DNA from: SCRA01 sp035533275
GTDB taxonomy: Bacteria; Vulcanimicrobiota; Vulcanimicrobiia; Vulcanimicrobiales; SCRA01
Assembly (NCBI GenBank): GCA_035533275.1
Contig: DATLUD010000039.1
Location: 1-64,000 of the forward strand
DNA length: 64,000 nt
Direction of reading: 5' to 3'
The stretch's first letter is position 1, and each line of letters starts with the position of its first letter. The notes under the pieces are model-generated. The model made no database searches and had not been told where the DNA came from. It saw only the letters and a program-made list of their open reading frames with translations. Position numbers and translations under genes: made by a program. Positions 16,283 to 23,672 of the stretch are shown one piece after another.

Positions 16283-17059
16283 TCAGCGCGGGGGCGTGTA
16301 GGGGACGATCACGATGCGGCCGTCTTCGACGCGCGCCAGCTCCGGTTGCGGCGCGCGGCGGCGCTCCCCTTCGGGGGCGACGGCGATGTGCGAGCCGATC
16401 CGCAGCTGCGTGGGCGAGAGGTCGAGCGCGAAGACGCATGCGGCGGCGTCGCCTTGGGCGCCGGCGTGCGCCACTCCCCGCAGCGCGCCGATCACCACGA
16501 TGTCGCCGGTGGCCACCAGCTCGGAGCCGGGATTGACGTCCCCGAGCACCACGATCGAGCCGCGGTGGCGAATCGCCTGACCCCCGCGCAGGGTCCCGCG
16601 GTGCAGGACCGTCTCCGCAGCGGACGCGCCGGGTTCGGGAACCGCGGCCGCGGCGGCGGGTTCGCGCACCGCCCGCAGCCGGCGGTGCGCCAGATCGGCC
16701 CTGGCCCCCGCGAAGTCGGCCTCCGTGGAGCGCGCCGCCGCCGAGAGGTGGCGCACCTTGGCCCCGCCTCTGCGGAGCGGACCCAGATAGGCCAAGCCGG
16801 AGCGCTCGGACAGCTCGGCGATGGCCGGGCCGCCGCGCGTGCCGACGGGGCGGATCGCGAACTCGGCGAGCAAGGCGAGCAAGGCCTCGAGGGCGTCCGC
16901 CGCGGGCGCCGCATCGCCGAACGAGAGCACGCCGTCCGCGCCCCGGTAGAACTCCGGCGAGGCGCCCAGCTTGTCTCGGATCTCCGGCAATACCTCGGCG
17001 AGCGGAGCTTCGAAGAGATCGAACTCCAGCCCGTTGCGCGTCCCGCGAACGATCGGCAT
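16283..17059 (-). CDS. minC: Septum-site-determining protein MinC
   Basis: MinC inhibits FtsZ polymerisation away from midcell. The 258-residue protein has an N-terminal FtsZ-binding domain (about 1-100) and the right-handed beta-helix MinC_C domain from about 150, seen as GTLRGGQAIRHRGSIVVLGD-NPGSELVATGDIVVIGALRG-AHAGA. That domain dimerises and binds MinD. A Pro/Ala-rich linker joins the two. The ATG at 17059 is chosen for the AAGGGGA ribosome site just upstream; a longer reading (to 17188) adds unlike sequence. It is the first gene of minC-minD-minD-minE. Confidence 0.9.
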   Translation of the reverse strand: MPIVRGTRNGLEFDLFEAPLAEVLPEIRDKLGASPEFYRGADGVLSFGDAAPAADALEALLALLAEFAIRPVGTRGGPAIAELSERSGLAYLGPLRRGGAKVRHLSAAARSTEADFAGARADLAHRRLRAVREPAAAAAVPEPGASAAETVLHRGTLRGGQAIRHRGSIVVLGDVNPGSELVATGDIVVIGALRGVAHAGAQGDAAACVFALDLSPTQLRIGSHIAVAPEGERRRAPQPELARVEDGRIVIVPYTPPR

Positions 17060-17097
17060 GGCTCCCCTTACGCCCAGCCGCGCGCGCCGCCCTGCGC

Positions 17098-17136
17098 CGT
17101 CCACAAGCGTTCCACAGGATTCGCTCCGTATCCACA
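17098..17136. promoter_or_regulatory. DnaA-box-like sites upstream of minC
   Basis: The 195-base divergent gap between minC and the M48 protease gene holds three TCCACA-containing motifs: GTCCACA near 17099, GTTCCACA at 17109-17116, and GTATCCACA at 17128-17136. The last differs from the TTATCCACA DnaA box in one position. Regulation of the min operon by DnaA is speculative. Confidence 0.25.
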
Positions 17137-17254
17137 AGCCATCCCCAAGCACCGGACCAGGCACGCGAACGCCCAGCCAGAGAGGCACCGGGCGCCGTCG
17201 AACCTAAGTCTTCGCTCTTGCAGCGTATGCGTTCCGGGGGACCGGCATAGAGCC

Positions 17255-19288
17255 ATGTTGCGCAAACTCACCCCTCTCGTCCTGATCTTCACGATGCTGT
17301 GGGCCAGCGTGCCCGCTCCGGCGCTGGCGATGTCGACGGCCCAGGAGGTTCAGACCGCCAAAGAGGTCGAGCGGCAGCTCGAGGAGACGCAAGGGTACGT
17401 CACCGACCCGCTGCTCAACGCGTGGGTCAAGAAGGTCACCGATCGCCTCATCGCGCAGCGCGCGCGCCGCGATCTCACGTACCACTACCTCATCATGGAC
17501 ACGAACGACATCAACGCGTACGCGACGCTCGGCGGCTACGTGCACGTGAACCTCGGCATGCTCGACTTCGTGCAGTCGGACGACGAGCTGGCATTCGTCC
17601 TGGGCCACGAGACCGGTCACATCGAGCGCCGCCACGCGGTCACGGAGCAGACGCGCAACACGATCCTGCAGATCCTCCTCGGCGTCGCCTCGCTCTTCTC
17701 GCCGTTCGCCTACCGTTTCGGCAATCTGATCGGCGGGTTGACGGTGGCGAAGTTCAGCCGCATCCAGGAGCTCCAAGCCGATCAATACGGCCTGCAGCTC
17801 ATGACGCGCGCCGGCTACGATCCCGAGGCCGCGGTTTCGTCGTTCGTGCATCTTGAATCGCTGGGCGAGAACAACGACCTCGTCGCCAAGTACTTCCAGG
17901 ACCACCCCGGCAGCAAGGACCGCATCTCGCACTTGGTGGGCTACCCCGAGCTCAATCCCCTCACCGTCACGCTCGATCAGAAAGTCGCGCGCGCCCTGCA
18001 CGACCAGGCCGAGGCGCGCTACAACGTCGCGGCGATGGATTTCCGCGACATCCTCAAGCAGGACCCTCACAACCAGATCGCGATGCTGCACCTGAGCTCG
18101 GCGGAGGTGGCCCTGGGCCAGCAGGCCAAGGGCGAGCAGACGCTGGAGCAGCTTGCCAAGAACGCCGACGCGCAGACCCGCGCCGACGCCGAGGAGCATC
18201 TGCGGATGCTGCGGGACTCCACGCGCGGCGTGCGCCTGGCCCCCGGCGATCCGGCGACGCTCAAGCAGCAGATCACCGAGGCCACCGCGCGTCTGACGCA
18301 GGTCTCCGCGGAGCTCCAACAGCGGCGAAACGACGGGCGCTCACAGTTCAAGTCGATCGTCGACCGCATCAACTCGCTGGCTTACGAGATGCCCGACTTC
18401 AGCCAGGTCGACGCGCGCCGGGGGTCCCGTCTAGACGCGGTGGAGCGCAACCTGAGCGCCATCGTCCGCAACGTGAACAACGCGCTGGACAAAGCGCCCG
18501 GCGCCCTCAACCAGATTGGCTCGCTCGAGAACAACAAGCAGAGCGGGCTCTTGCTCGACGAACAGGGCGTCCTCAAGCAGATGGCGGCGCCGCTCGATCT
18601 CAATCCCATCCCGGCGCCTTCGCTGGCGATGCTGCCCTACTATCCGGGGTTGCTGGCCTCGATCGATCGCTCGGAGGGCGATCTGGTGCGCACGGCCGAC
18701 GCCTCGCGGGCGGCGCTCGCGTTGCTGGACGTCTCGCTGGGCGACATCGACACGTTCCTCAAGGCGCTCGATCACGTCAACCTCGACTTCGGCGGCGACA
18801 TCTCGCTCGAGGACTACAACACGCTCGTGCCGCTGATGAAGACGGCGAACGACTCGGTCTCCAAAGCCTCCATCGCCGCCTCGCAGGCGTGGCAGGTCTT
18901 CAACATGGCCAAGTCGCGGTCGCTGGAGCAGCAGATCACGCTGCTGGGGCTCTCGTATCCCTCGGATCGCTACGGCACCCTGGTCTACGCGCTCAAGACG
19001 CGCTTCAACCTCGACCCGCCCGACTACCGGCAGATGGAGCAGATGGGCGCGAGCCCGGGGCAGGTGGCGGCAGCCACGATCGTCGCGGCCGACACCAAGA
19101 GCACGCCGGACGCGATCTTGGCGATGGCTCAGCAGCATCATGAGCCGCTCGTGGACCTGGCCAACGCGCGTCAGATGAACGCGCAATCGTTGGAGATCTT
19201 CCTCGGCTTGATCTTCCTCGACTACACGGACGACCCCGCCAAGGAAGGCCCGCGCCCCGACCGTCCGAAGGAGAGCCCGGTACGTTAG
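17255..19288 (+). CDS. Exported M48-family zinc metalloprotease with long C-terminal domain
   Basis: A 677-residue exported protease. A signal peptide (MLRKLTPLVLIFTMLWASV, cleaved after ALA) is followed by an M48 (BepA/LoiP-like) domain: HETGH at 118-122 gives two zinc ligands and E172 in QELQADQYG the third. The helical region from about 250 to 330 looks like the TPR-type part found in BepA relatives. The remaining C-terminal half is long and helical with no recognised domain. The start at ATG 17255 is set by the signal peptide. Members trim or clear misassembled outer-membrane proteins, which fits the envelope genes here, though the substrate is inferred. Confidence 0.87.
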   Translation: MLRKLTPLVLIFTMLWASVPAPALAMSTAQEVQTAKEVERQLEETQGYVTDPLLNAWVKKVTDRLIAQRARRDLTYHYLIMDTNDINAYATLGGYVHVNLGMLDFVQSDDELAFVLGHETGHIERRHAVTEQTRNTILQILLGVASLFSPFAYRFGNLIGGLTVAKFSRIQELQADQYGLQLMTRAGYDPEAAVSSFVHLESLGENNDLVAKYFQDHPGSKDRISHLVGYPELNPLTVTLDQKVARALHDQAEARYNVAAMDFRDILKQDPHNQIAMLHLSSAEVALGQQAKGEQTLEQLAKNADAQTRADAEEHLRMLRDSTRGVRLAPGDPATLKQQITEATARLTQVSAELQQRRNDGRSQFKSIVDRINSLAYEMPDFSQVDARRGSRLDAVERNLSAIVRNVNNALDKAPGALNQIGSLENNKQSGLLLDEQGVLKQMAAPLDLNPIPAPSLAMLPYYPGLLASIDRSEGDLVRTADASRAALALLDVSLGDIDTFLKALDHVNLDFGGDISLEDYNTLVPLMKTANDSVSKASIAASQAWQVFNMAKSRSLEQQITLLGLSYPSDRYGTLVYALKTRFNLDPPDYRQMEQMGASPGQVAAATIVAADTKSTPDAILAMAQQHHEPLVDLANARQMNAQSLEIFLGLIFLDYTDDPAKEGPRPDRPKESPVR

Positions 19289-19374
19289 GCTCGATCTCGT
19301 CCGCCGGGGCCTGGGCCGAGGGCCTCAACCTCAACCTGGTCCAGGCCCAAGCCAAGCGCCCCTTTCGCTTCTTC

Positions 19375-20298
19375 TTGGCGGGTGACGCCGCGCTCGTCGC
19401 GGAGTTGCGGGCCACGCTGCTCTCCGGCCACGGCGAGCGCGTGCCGCTGGACGCCAACGCGTGCCTCGAGAACCTCGATCTGGCGGGTCCCGGCCGTGTG
19501 CTCAACACGGAGGCGGCGCGAGCGGTCCTCTTCGTCGAGGGGCCGGCCGGCGTGGCGCCCTCGGTGCTCTCGCGCGTCGAGGCGCTCGAGCTCCCGGTCT
19601 TCGCGATCACGGTGGACCCCAGCCGGCCGGCAAGGGCGGCCGACGAGCCGCCGCCGGCCGCCGGCACCGCCGCTTACAGCGTCCCCTCGCTCGCCCCCGA
19701 TGCATTGAGCCACACCCTCTTTCCCCACCTGATCTCCGCCATCAAGGGCGTTGAGGTCGCCGTGGGCCGGCGACTCCCCGTGATGCGCGAGAGCATTGCG
19801 AACCGGCTCACGCTGGACGCCTCGATGGCGAGCCTGCGCCTGGCGGTCGCCTCGGCGCTGGTAGACCACGTGCCGGTGCTCGGCATCGTCCTGGGGACGG
19901 TGGCCTCGGCCGGCGACACGCTCGCGATCACCGGGATCCAGGCCTTTCTGCTCCTCCAGATCGCCGCGGTCTACGGTCACGACCCGGACCTCACGCGCCT
20001 GGCCGAGCTCGTGCCGGTGGTGGGCGGCGGCTTTGGGTGGCGAGCGTTGGCCCGCGAGCTCTCCGGCTTCATTCCCGTCGCGGGGGTGGTCATCAAGGGG
20101 GGCATCGCGTACGCGGGCACCCTGGTGGTCGGCCAGGGCGCGGCCTTCTATTACCAGCACGGCCGCCCGATGTCGTCCAAGCAGGTGCGCGCCCTCTACG
20201 AGGACGCCCGGAAGCGGGCGGTGGAGATGGGGCGGGAGCTCGTGGCCCGGGTGAACCCGGCTAGGAGGCGCGGCGGGAACGACGGCGGGCGGGCTTGA
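19375..20298 (+). CDS. DUF697/YcjF-like membrane-associated protein; start uncertain
   Basis: The C-terminal half has the alternating hydrophobic segments and GGFGWRALARELSGFIPVAG then GGIAYAGTLVVGQGAAFYYQ pattern seen in DUF697/YcjF-like proteins, which are often linked to GTPases of unknown function. The TTG at 19375 is the only normal start codon nearby. The frame is open upstream to the TGA at 19141, and the residues just before TTG (AEGLNLNLVQAQAKRPFRFF) look like real protein. The true start may be upstream and non-standard, or the sequence may hold a frameshift. It follows the M48 gene closely and its end overlaps the convergent HxlR gene by 38 bases. Confidence 0.6.
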   Translation: MAGDAALVAELRATLLSGHGERVPLDANACLENLDLAGPGRVLNTEAARAVLFVEGPAGVAPSVLSRVEALELPVFAITVDPSRPARAADEPPPAAGTAAYSVPSLAPDALSHTLFPHLISAIKGVEVAVGRRLPVMRESIANRLTLDASMASLRLAVASALVDHVPVLGIVLGTVASAGDTLAITGIQAFLLLQIAAVYGHDPDLTRLAELVPVVGGGFGWRALARELSGFIPVAGVVIKGGIAYAGTLVVGQGAAFYYQHGRPMSSKQVRALYEDARKRAVEMGRELVARVNPARRRGGNDGGRA

Positions 20299-20728
20299 GC
20301 AGCCGCTGAGCCCGCACGACCTCGCGCTCGCCCACGGCCCGCTCGCACGAGTCGCAGTACCACTCCGGCTGGACCGGCGAGCTGCATTCCTCGTGGGCGA
20401 ACGCGTAGGTGGGTGAGACCCCGCCGTAGTTCATGCCGTAGGCATACATGGCGCCGATCAGCCGGTGGAGCTGGCGCCCCTTGTCGGTGAGCTCGTATTC
20501 AAAGCGGGCCGGCCGCTCCTGATACTGGTGGCGCTCGACGATGCCCTCGAGCTCCAAGTCCCGCAGGCGGGACGAGAGCGTGTTGGTGGAAGCCCCCGTG
20601 GAGGCGGCCAACTCCGAGAAGGTGGTCTTGCCGAGCAGCAGGTCCCGCACGATCAAGCTGGTCCACCGCTCCCCGATCAGGCCGGCAGTCCAAGCAATCG
20701 GGCAGTTCTGATCGTAGTTCTTGGGCAT
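20261..20728 (-). CDS. HxlR-family transcriptional regulator
   Basis: A 155-residue winged helix-turn-helix regulator. HxlR signatures are clear: NYDQNCPIAWTAGLIGERW, SLIVRDLLLGKTTFSELA and the LSSRLRDLELEGIVERHQY wing region. The C-terminus carries Cys residues (ECSS, WYCDSCER) that could bind metal or sense redox change; HxlR proteins often respond to aldehydes or oxidants. It is divergent from nothing close: recR lies upstream on the same strand after a 79-base AT-rich gap that probably holds its promoter. Confidence 0.9.
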   Translation of the reverse strand: MPKNYDQNCPIAWTAGLIGERWTSLIVRDLLLGKTTFSELAASTGASTNTLSSRLRDLELEGIVERHQYQERPARFEYELTDKGRQLHRLIGAMYAYGMNYGGVSPTYAFAHEECSSPVQPEWYCDSCERAVGEREVVRAQRLLKPARRRSRRAS

Positions 20729-20737
20729 CGCCCCACT

Positions 20738-20766
20738 AGGATAACACTATGCCTTCACATTTACAA
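20738..20766 (-). promoter_or_regulatory. Possible promoter of the HxlR regulator
   Basis: The gap 20729-20807 is strikingly AT-rich against a GC-rich genome. On the minus strand it reads TTGTAA (20766-20761), a 17-base spacer and TATCCT (20743-20738), a fair sigma-70-type pair. The -10 lies only nine bases before the ATG, so the transcript would have a very short leader. Confidence 0.35.
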
Positions 20767-20807
20767 TTCTCTCTGCTTTTTGAAGTTTTAGCGGCGGCGC
20801 GGCTTCG

Positions 20808-21407
20808 CTAGATGGCGCGGCGCCCCTCGAGCGCTCGCGCCAGCGTCACCTCGTCGGCATAGTCCAGCTCGCCGCCCATCGGCAGACCGTAGGCCAGGCG
20901 GCTGACGGCCACCCCCGAGGGCTGGAGCAGCCGCGAGAGATAGAGGGCGGTCGCCTCGCCCTCGGCGTTCGGGTTGGTGGCAATGACCACCTCACCTGGG
21001 GCCTCGGCGGCCACCCGGGCAACCAGCTCCCGCACGCGCAGCTGCTCGGGCCCGATGCCCTCCATGGGCGAGATCAGCCCCCCCAGGACGTGGTAGCGCC
21101 CCCGGTAAACACCCGCCCGCTCCAGGGCATAGATATCCTTGGGCTCCGCCACCACGCAGAGGAGCTTGGGATCCCGCCGCTCGTCGCTGCAGATCTCGCA
21201 CGGATCCTCCTCGGTGATAGCGAAGCACCGCGAGCAGGTCCGCACGCGCTCCTTGAGCGCCACGATCGCGTCGGCCAGCGCCACGGCCTGGGCACGCGGC
21301 TGGGCGAGCAGATGAAACACCAGGCGAGCGGCCGTTTTAGGACCGATCGTCGGCAACTTCGCGAACTCATTGATGAGGGCCTGAACGGGGCCCGCGACGG
21401 GACTCAA
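20808..21407 (-). CDS. recR: Recombination protein RecR
   Basis: RecR, 199 residues, the usual length, acts with RecF and RecO to load RecA on gapped DNA. Visible are the N-terminal HhH-like part (LPTIGPKTAARLVFHLL), the four-cysteine zinc finger (Cys58, 61, 70, 73 in CSRC-x8-CEIC) and the Toprim domain with AEPKDIYALE and GGLISPMEGIGPEQL. Its start overlaps the ybaB stop by four bases (ATGA), the conserved dnaX-ybaB-recR order. recF lies elsewhere in the window near the origin. Confidence 0.96.
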   Translation of the reverse strand: MSPVAGPVQALINEFAKLPTIGPKTAARLVFHLLAQPRAQAVALADAIVALKERVRTCSRCFAITEEDPCEICSDERRDPKLLCVVAEPKDIYALERAGVYRGRYHVLGGLISPMEGIGPEQLRVRELVARVAAEAPGEVVIATNPNAEGEATALYLSRLLQPSGVAVSRLAYGLPMGGELDYADEVTLARALEGRRAI

Positions 21408-21712
21408 AAGAGGCCGGGAATCCGCATCCCGCCGGTCACGGCGCCCATCTTCCGGCTGGAGAGCTCTTGGGCGCTCGCCATCGCCGCGTTGACGGCGGCG
21501 AGCACCGCGTCCTCCAGAGACTCGACATCCTCGGGGTCGACGGCCTCACGGTCGATGGTAACCTTGGTGACCTTCATGTCGGCCGTCATTTCGACCTTGA
21601 CGGCTCCGCCGCCGGCGCTGCCGGTCACCGCCGTGGTCGCCAGCTCCTCTTGCACCCGCGCCATCTCGGCTTGGGTCTTCTGCAGCATCCGCATCAATTG
21701 CGCCTGGTTCAT
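21404..21712 (-). CDS. ybaB: YbaB/EbfC nucleoid-associated protein
   Basis: A 102-residue protein of the YbaB/EbfC family, small dimeric DNA-binding proteins. Seen are the N-terminal helix MNQAQLMRMLQKTQAEMARV, the central KVEMTADMKVTKVTIDREAV strands and the C-terminal LEDAVLAAVNAAMASAQE helix. It sits between dnaX and recR, its usual place, 11 bases after dnaX. Confidence 0.95.
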   Translation of the reverse strand: MNQAQLMRMLQKTQAEMARVQEELATTAVTGSAGGGAVKVEMTADMKVTKVTIDREAVDPEDVESLEDAVLAAVNAAMASAQELSSRKMGAVTGGMRIPGLF

Positions 21713-21723
21713 CGCACTCCGCC

Positions 21724-23394
21724 TCAGGTAGAAAACTTCTTGACTGCGTAGTCCAGCAGGTTACCCCCGTCACCGCCGCCTCCCTGGATCGAGGGGTTGC
21801 CGCCTTCGGTCCCGCCCCCGGAGCCGGCGCGGGAGGTCGCCCCCCCACGCCCCGGTGCCTCCCCCGAGTGCGGCCCTGCTGGGCGCCTGGTACCCTGCAC
21901 GACGACCTTCACGGGGATCCGCAAGACGTCGCCAAGGGCTTCCTCGACCAACCGAGCGTTGCCTCGAACGGTCTCGGCGGCGATCGCGTTGCTGAACGAG
22001 AGCGTGAGGACGCCGTCGGCCATGCTGACCGGCTCTCCGGCGGCGAGCATGCCGTTGACGGGGGCGCTGCGCTCCCCGACGCGGCCCCGCACCTGCTCCC
22101 ACACGCTCTTGATCTTCTGCACGGTGAGTGAGGCCCCGCCGTCGCCCGGGGCTGCCTGGGCCGGGGCCGGAGCCGCCGAAGCCGGGACCGCCGCGCGATG
22201 CGGCCGCATCTCCGTTGCGACCGGGGGGGGCGCCGGGCGGGGCGACGGGCGGGGCGACGGCGCGGCCCGGGTCTCCTCGCCCGCGGGTGCGGCATCCGCG
22301 GAGAGCAGGAGGCGCAGCATCGCCACCTCCAGCTCCAGGCGCGGGAGGCCGCTGCGCCTGGCGTCGGCCATGGCGTCGGCCAGCATCTTCAAGCCCCGCA
22401 CCAACCGCGCTTGCGGCACGTGCTCGGCTCGCTCGATCATCCAGCGGACGTCCTCCGAGGCCAGCTCGCCATCCAAGAGGTCCGGGTTGAGCCGGGCCAC
22501 GAGCAGCTGGCGCAATCCGGCGATCGTCTCGCGCATCAGGGTCGCCATCTCGGCTCCGGCGTCGGAGGCCCCGGCCACCGCGTCGAGCGCGGTGGTGGCG
22601 TCCCCGGTGCAGACGGCCTCCACCAGTTCGCGGGCCCATTCCCGGGTGCTCTGTCCGAAAGCCGCCGCCACCGTCTGCTCGCCCACCTCGCCGTCGCCGA
22701 AGGCAGCGACCTGCTCGAGCATGGTCAGCGCGTCGCGGAGTCCGCCGTCGGCCCGGTAGGCGATCTGCCCCAGCGCCTCTTCGGTGAAGGCGAAGCCCTC
22801 CGCCGTGGCGATGTGGCGCAGCCGCTCGATCATGACCGGGACGGAGATGCGCCGGAAGGCGTAGCGCTGACAGCGCGAGAGGATGGTGACCGGGAGCTTT
22901 TCGGGCTCCGTCGTGGCCAGGATGAAGACCACGTGCTCCGGCGGCTCCTCGAGCGTCTTCAGGAACGCGTTGGCGCCCTCGCGCGTGAGCATGTGGGCCT
23001 CGTCGATGATGTAGACCTTGCGCCGCATCGCGCTGGGGGCGAACTTGACCTTGTCGCGCAGCTCCCGGATCTCGTCGATCCCGCGATTCGAGGCGGCGTC
23101 GATCTCCAGGACGTCGAGCGAGCGCCCCTCCAGGATGGCCACGCAATTCTCGCAGGTGTTGTCCGGCTCGACCGTGGGCCCGTTGACGCAGTTGATGCAG
23201 CGCGCCAGGATCTTGGCGGCCGAGGTCTTGCCGGAGCCGCGCGGCCCCGAGAAGAGATATGCGTGGGCAAGGCGCCCCTTGGTGATGGCCGAGGAGAGGG
23301 TCTTGACGACGGCATCCTGCCCCACCAGCTCGGCGAAGGTCTTGGGGCGCCAGGTGCGATAGAGCGACACGCTGGGCTGGTTGGCGCTGCTCAT
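21724..23394 (-). CDS. dnaX: DNA polymerase III subunit gamma/tau
   Basis: The clamp-loader ATPase, 556 residues. Present are the LYRTWRPKTFAELVGQD start block, Walker A GPRGSGKT (50-57), a zinc module with Cys66, 69, 81 and 84, the DEAH-like IIDEAHML box and the SRC (sensor) segment ILSRCQRYAF. The C-terminal third is Pro/Ala-rich with a tau-like domain. The start is ATG 23394; the open frame runs 70 residues further upstream through the tandem repeat, but that part is repetitive and has no homology pattern. No poly-A slip site for a gamma frameshift is visible. Confidence 0.95.
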   Translation of the reverse strand: MSSANQPSVSLYRTWRPKTFAELVGQDAVVKTLSSAITKGRLAHAYLFSGPRGSGKTSAAKILARCINCVNGPTVEPDNTCENCVAILEGRSLDVLEIDAASNRGIDEIRELRDKVKFAPSAMRRKVYIIDEAHMLTREGANAFLKTLEEPPEHVVFILATTEPEKLPVTILSRCQRYAFRRISVPVMIERLRHIATAEGFAFTEEALGQIAYRADGGLRDALTMLEQVAAFGDGEVGEQTVAAAFGQSTREWARELVEAVCTGDATTALDAVAGASDAGAEMATLMRETIAGLRQLLVARLNPDLLDGELASEDVRWMIERAEHVPQARLVRGLKMLADAMADARRSGLPRLELEVAMLRLLLSADAAPAGEETRAAPSPRPSPRPAPPPVATEMRPHRAAVPASAAPAPAQAAPGDGGASLTVQKIKSVWEQVRGRVGERSAPVNGMLAAGEPVSMADGVLTLSFSNAIAAETVRGNARLVEEALGDVLRIPVKVVVQGTRRPAGPHSGEAPGRGGATSRAGSGGGTEGGNPSIQGGGGDGGNLLDYAVKKFST

Positions 23395-23402
23395 CCCGCT
23401 CA

Positions 23403-23546
23403 CCTCGCTCCGCTCACCTCGCGGGGACCCGATCCTCGAAAGTCTTCCGGGGCACTCGCCCCGGGTTGCACCCTCGCTCCGCTCACCTCGCGGGGACCCG
23501 ATCCTCGAAAGTCTTCCGGGGCACTCGCCCCTGGCTGCACCCTCGC
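23403..23546. repeat. 69-bp tandem repeat, two copies, between dnaX and recQ
   Basis: Copy one runs 23403-23471 and copy two 23472-23540, differing at only two bases, with the first 6 bases of a third copy after it. Each unit contains CCGGGGC-ACTC-GCCCCGG-like inverted repeat (copy one perfect at 23447-23464) and a shorter internal CTCACCTCG duplication. It lies in the divergent dnaX/recQ promoter gap. The 69-bp period equals 23 codons, which makes the upstream dnaX frame look open. Confidence 0.9.
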
Positions 23547-23672
23547 CGGCAAGCACGGCGTGATCCAGGCCACCGGGTTTGAGGGGGCCGGCCCGTGGGC
23601 ACAAGCGAAAAGGAAACCTCGAGAGCCGGCGCTGGGTATTGTATAGCGACGGCGCGGGTATTGTTGTCGCCG

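Noticed and set aside
14990..17254. Upstream extension of the M48 protease frame through the min operon
   Set aside because: It would run antisense to both minD genes and minC; the signal peptide at 17255 marks the real start.
21724..23394. Programmed frameshift in dnaX for a gamma subunit
   Set aside because: No A-rich slip sequence or following hairpin typical of such sites is visible.
23403..23540. CRISPR array
   Set aside because: Only two head-to-tail copies without unique spacers and no cas genes; it is a plain tandem duplication.
23395..23604. N-terminal extension of DnaX through the tandem repeat
   Set aside because: The open frame results from a 69-bp repeat with period divisible by three. 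The family-like sequence begins at ATG 23394, and the repeat is equally open on the other strand.
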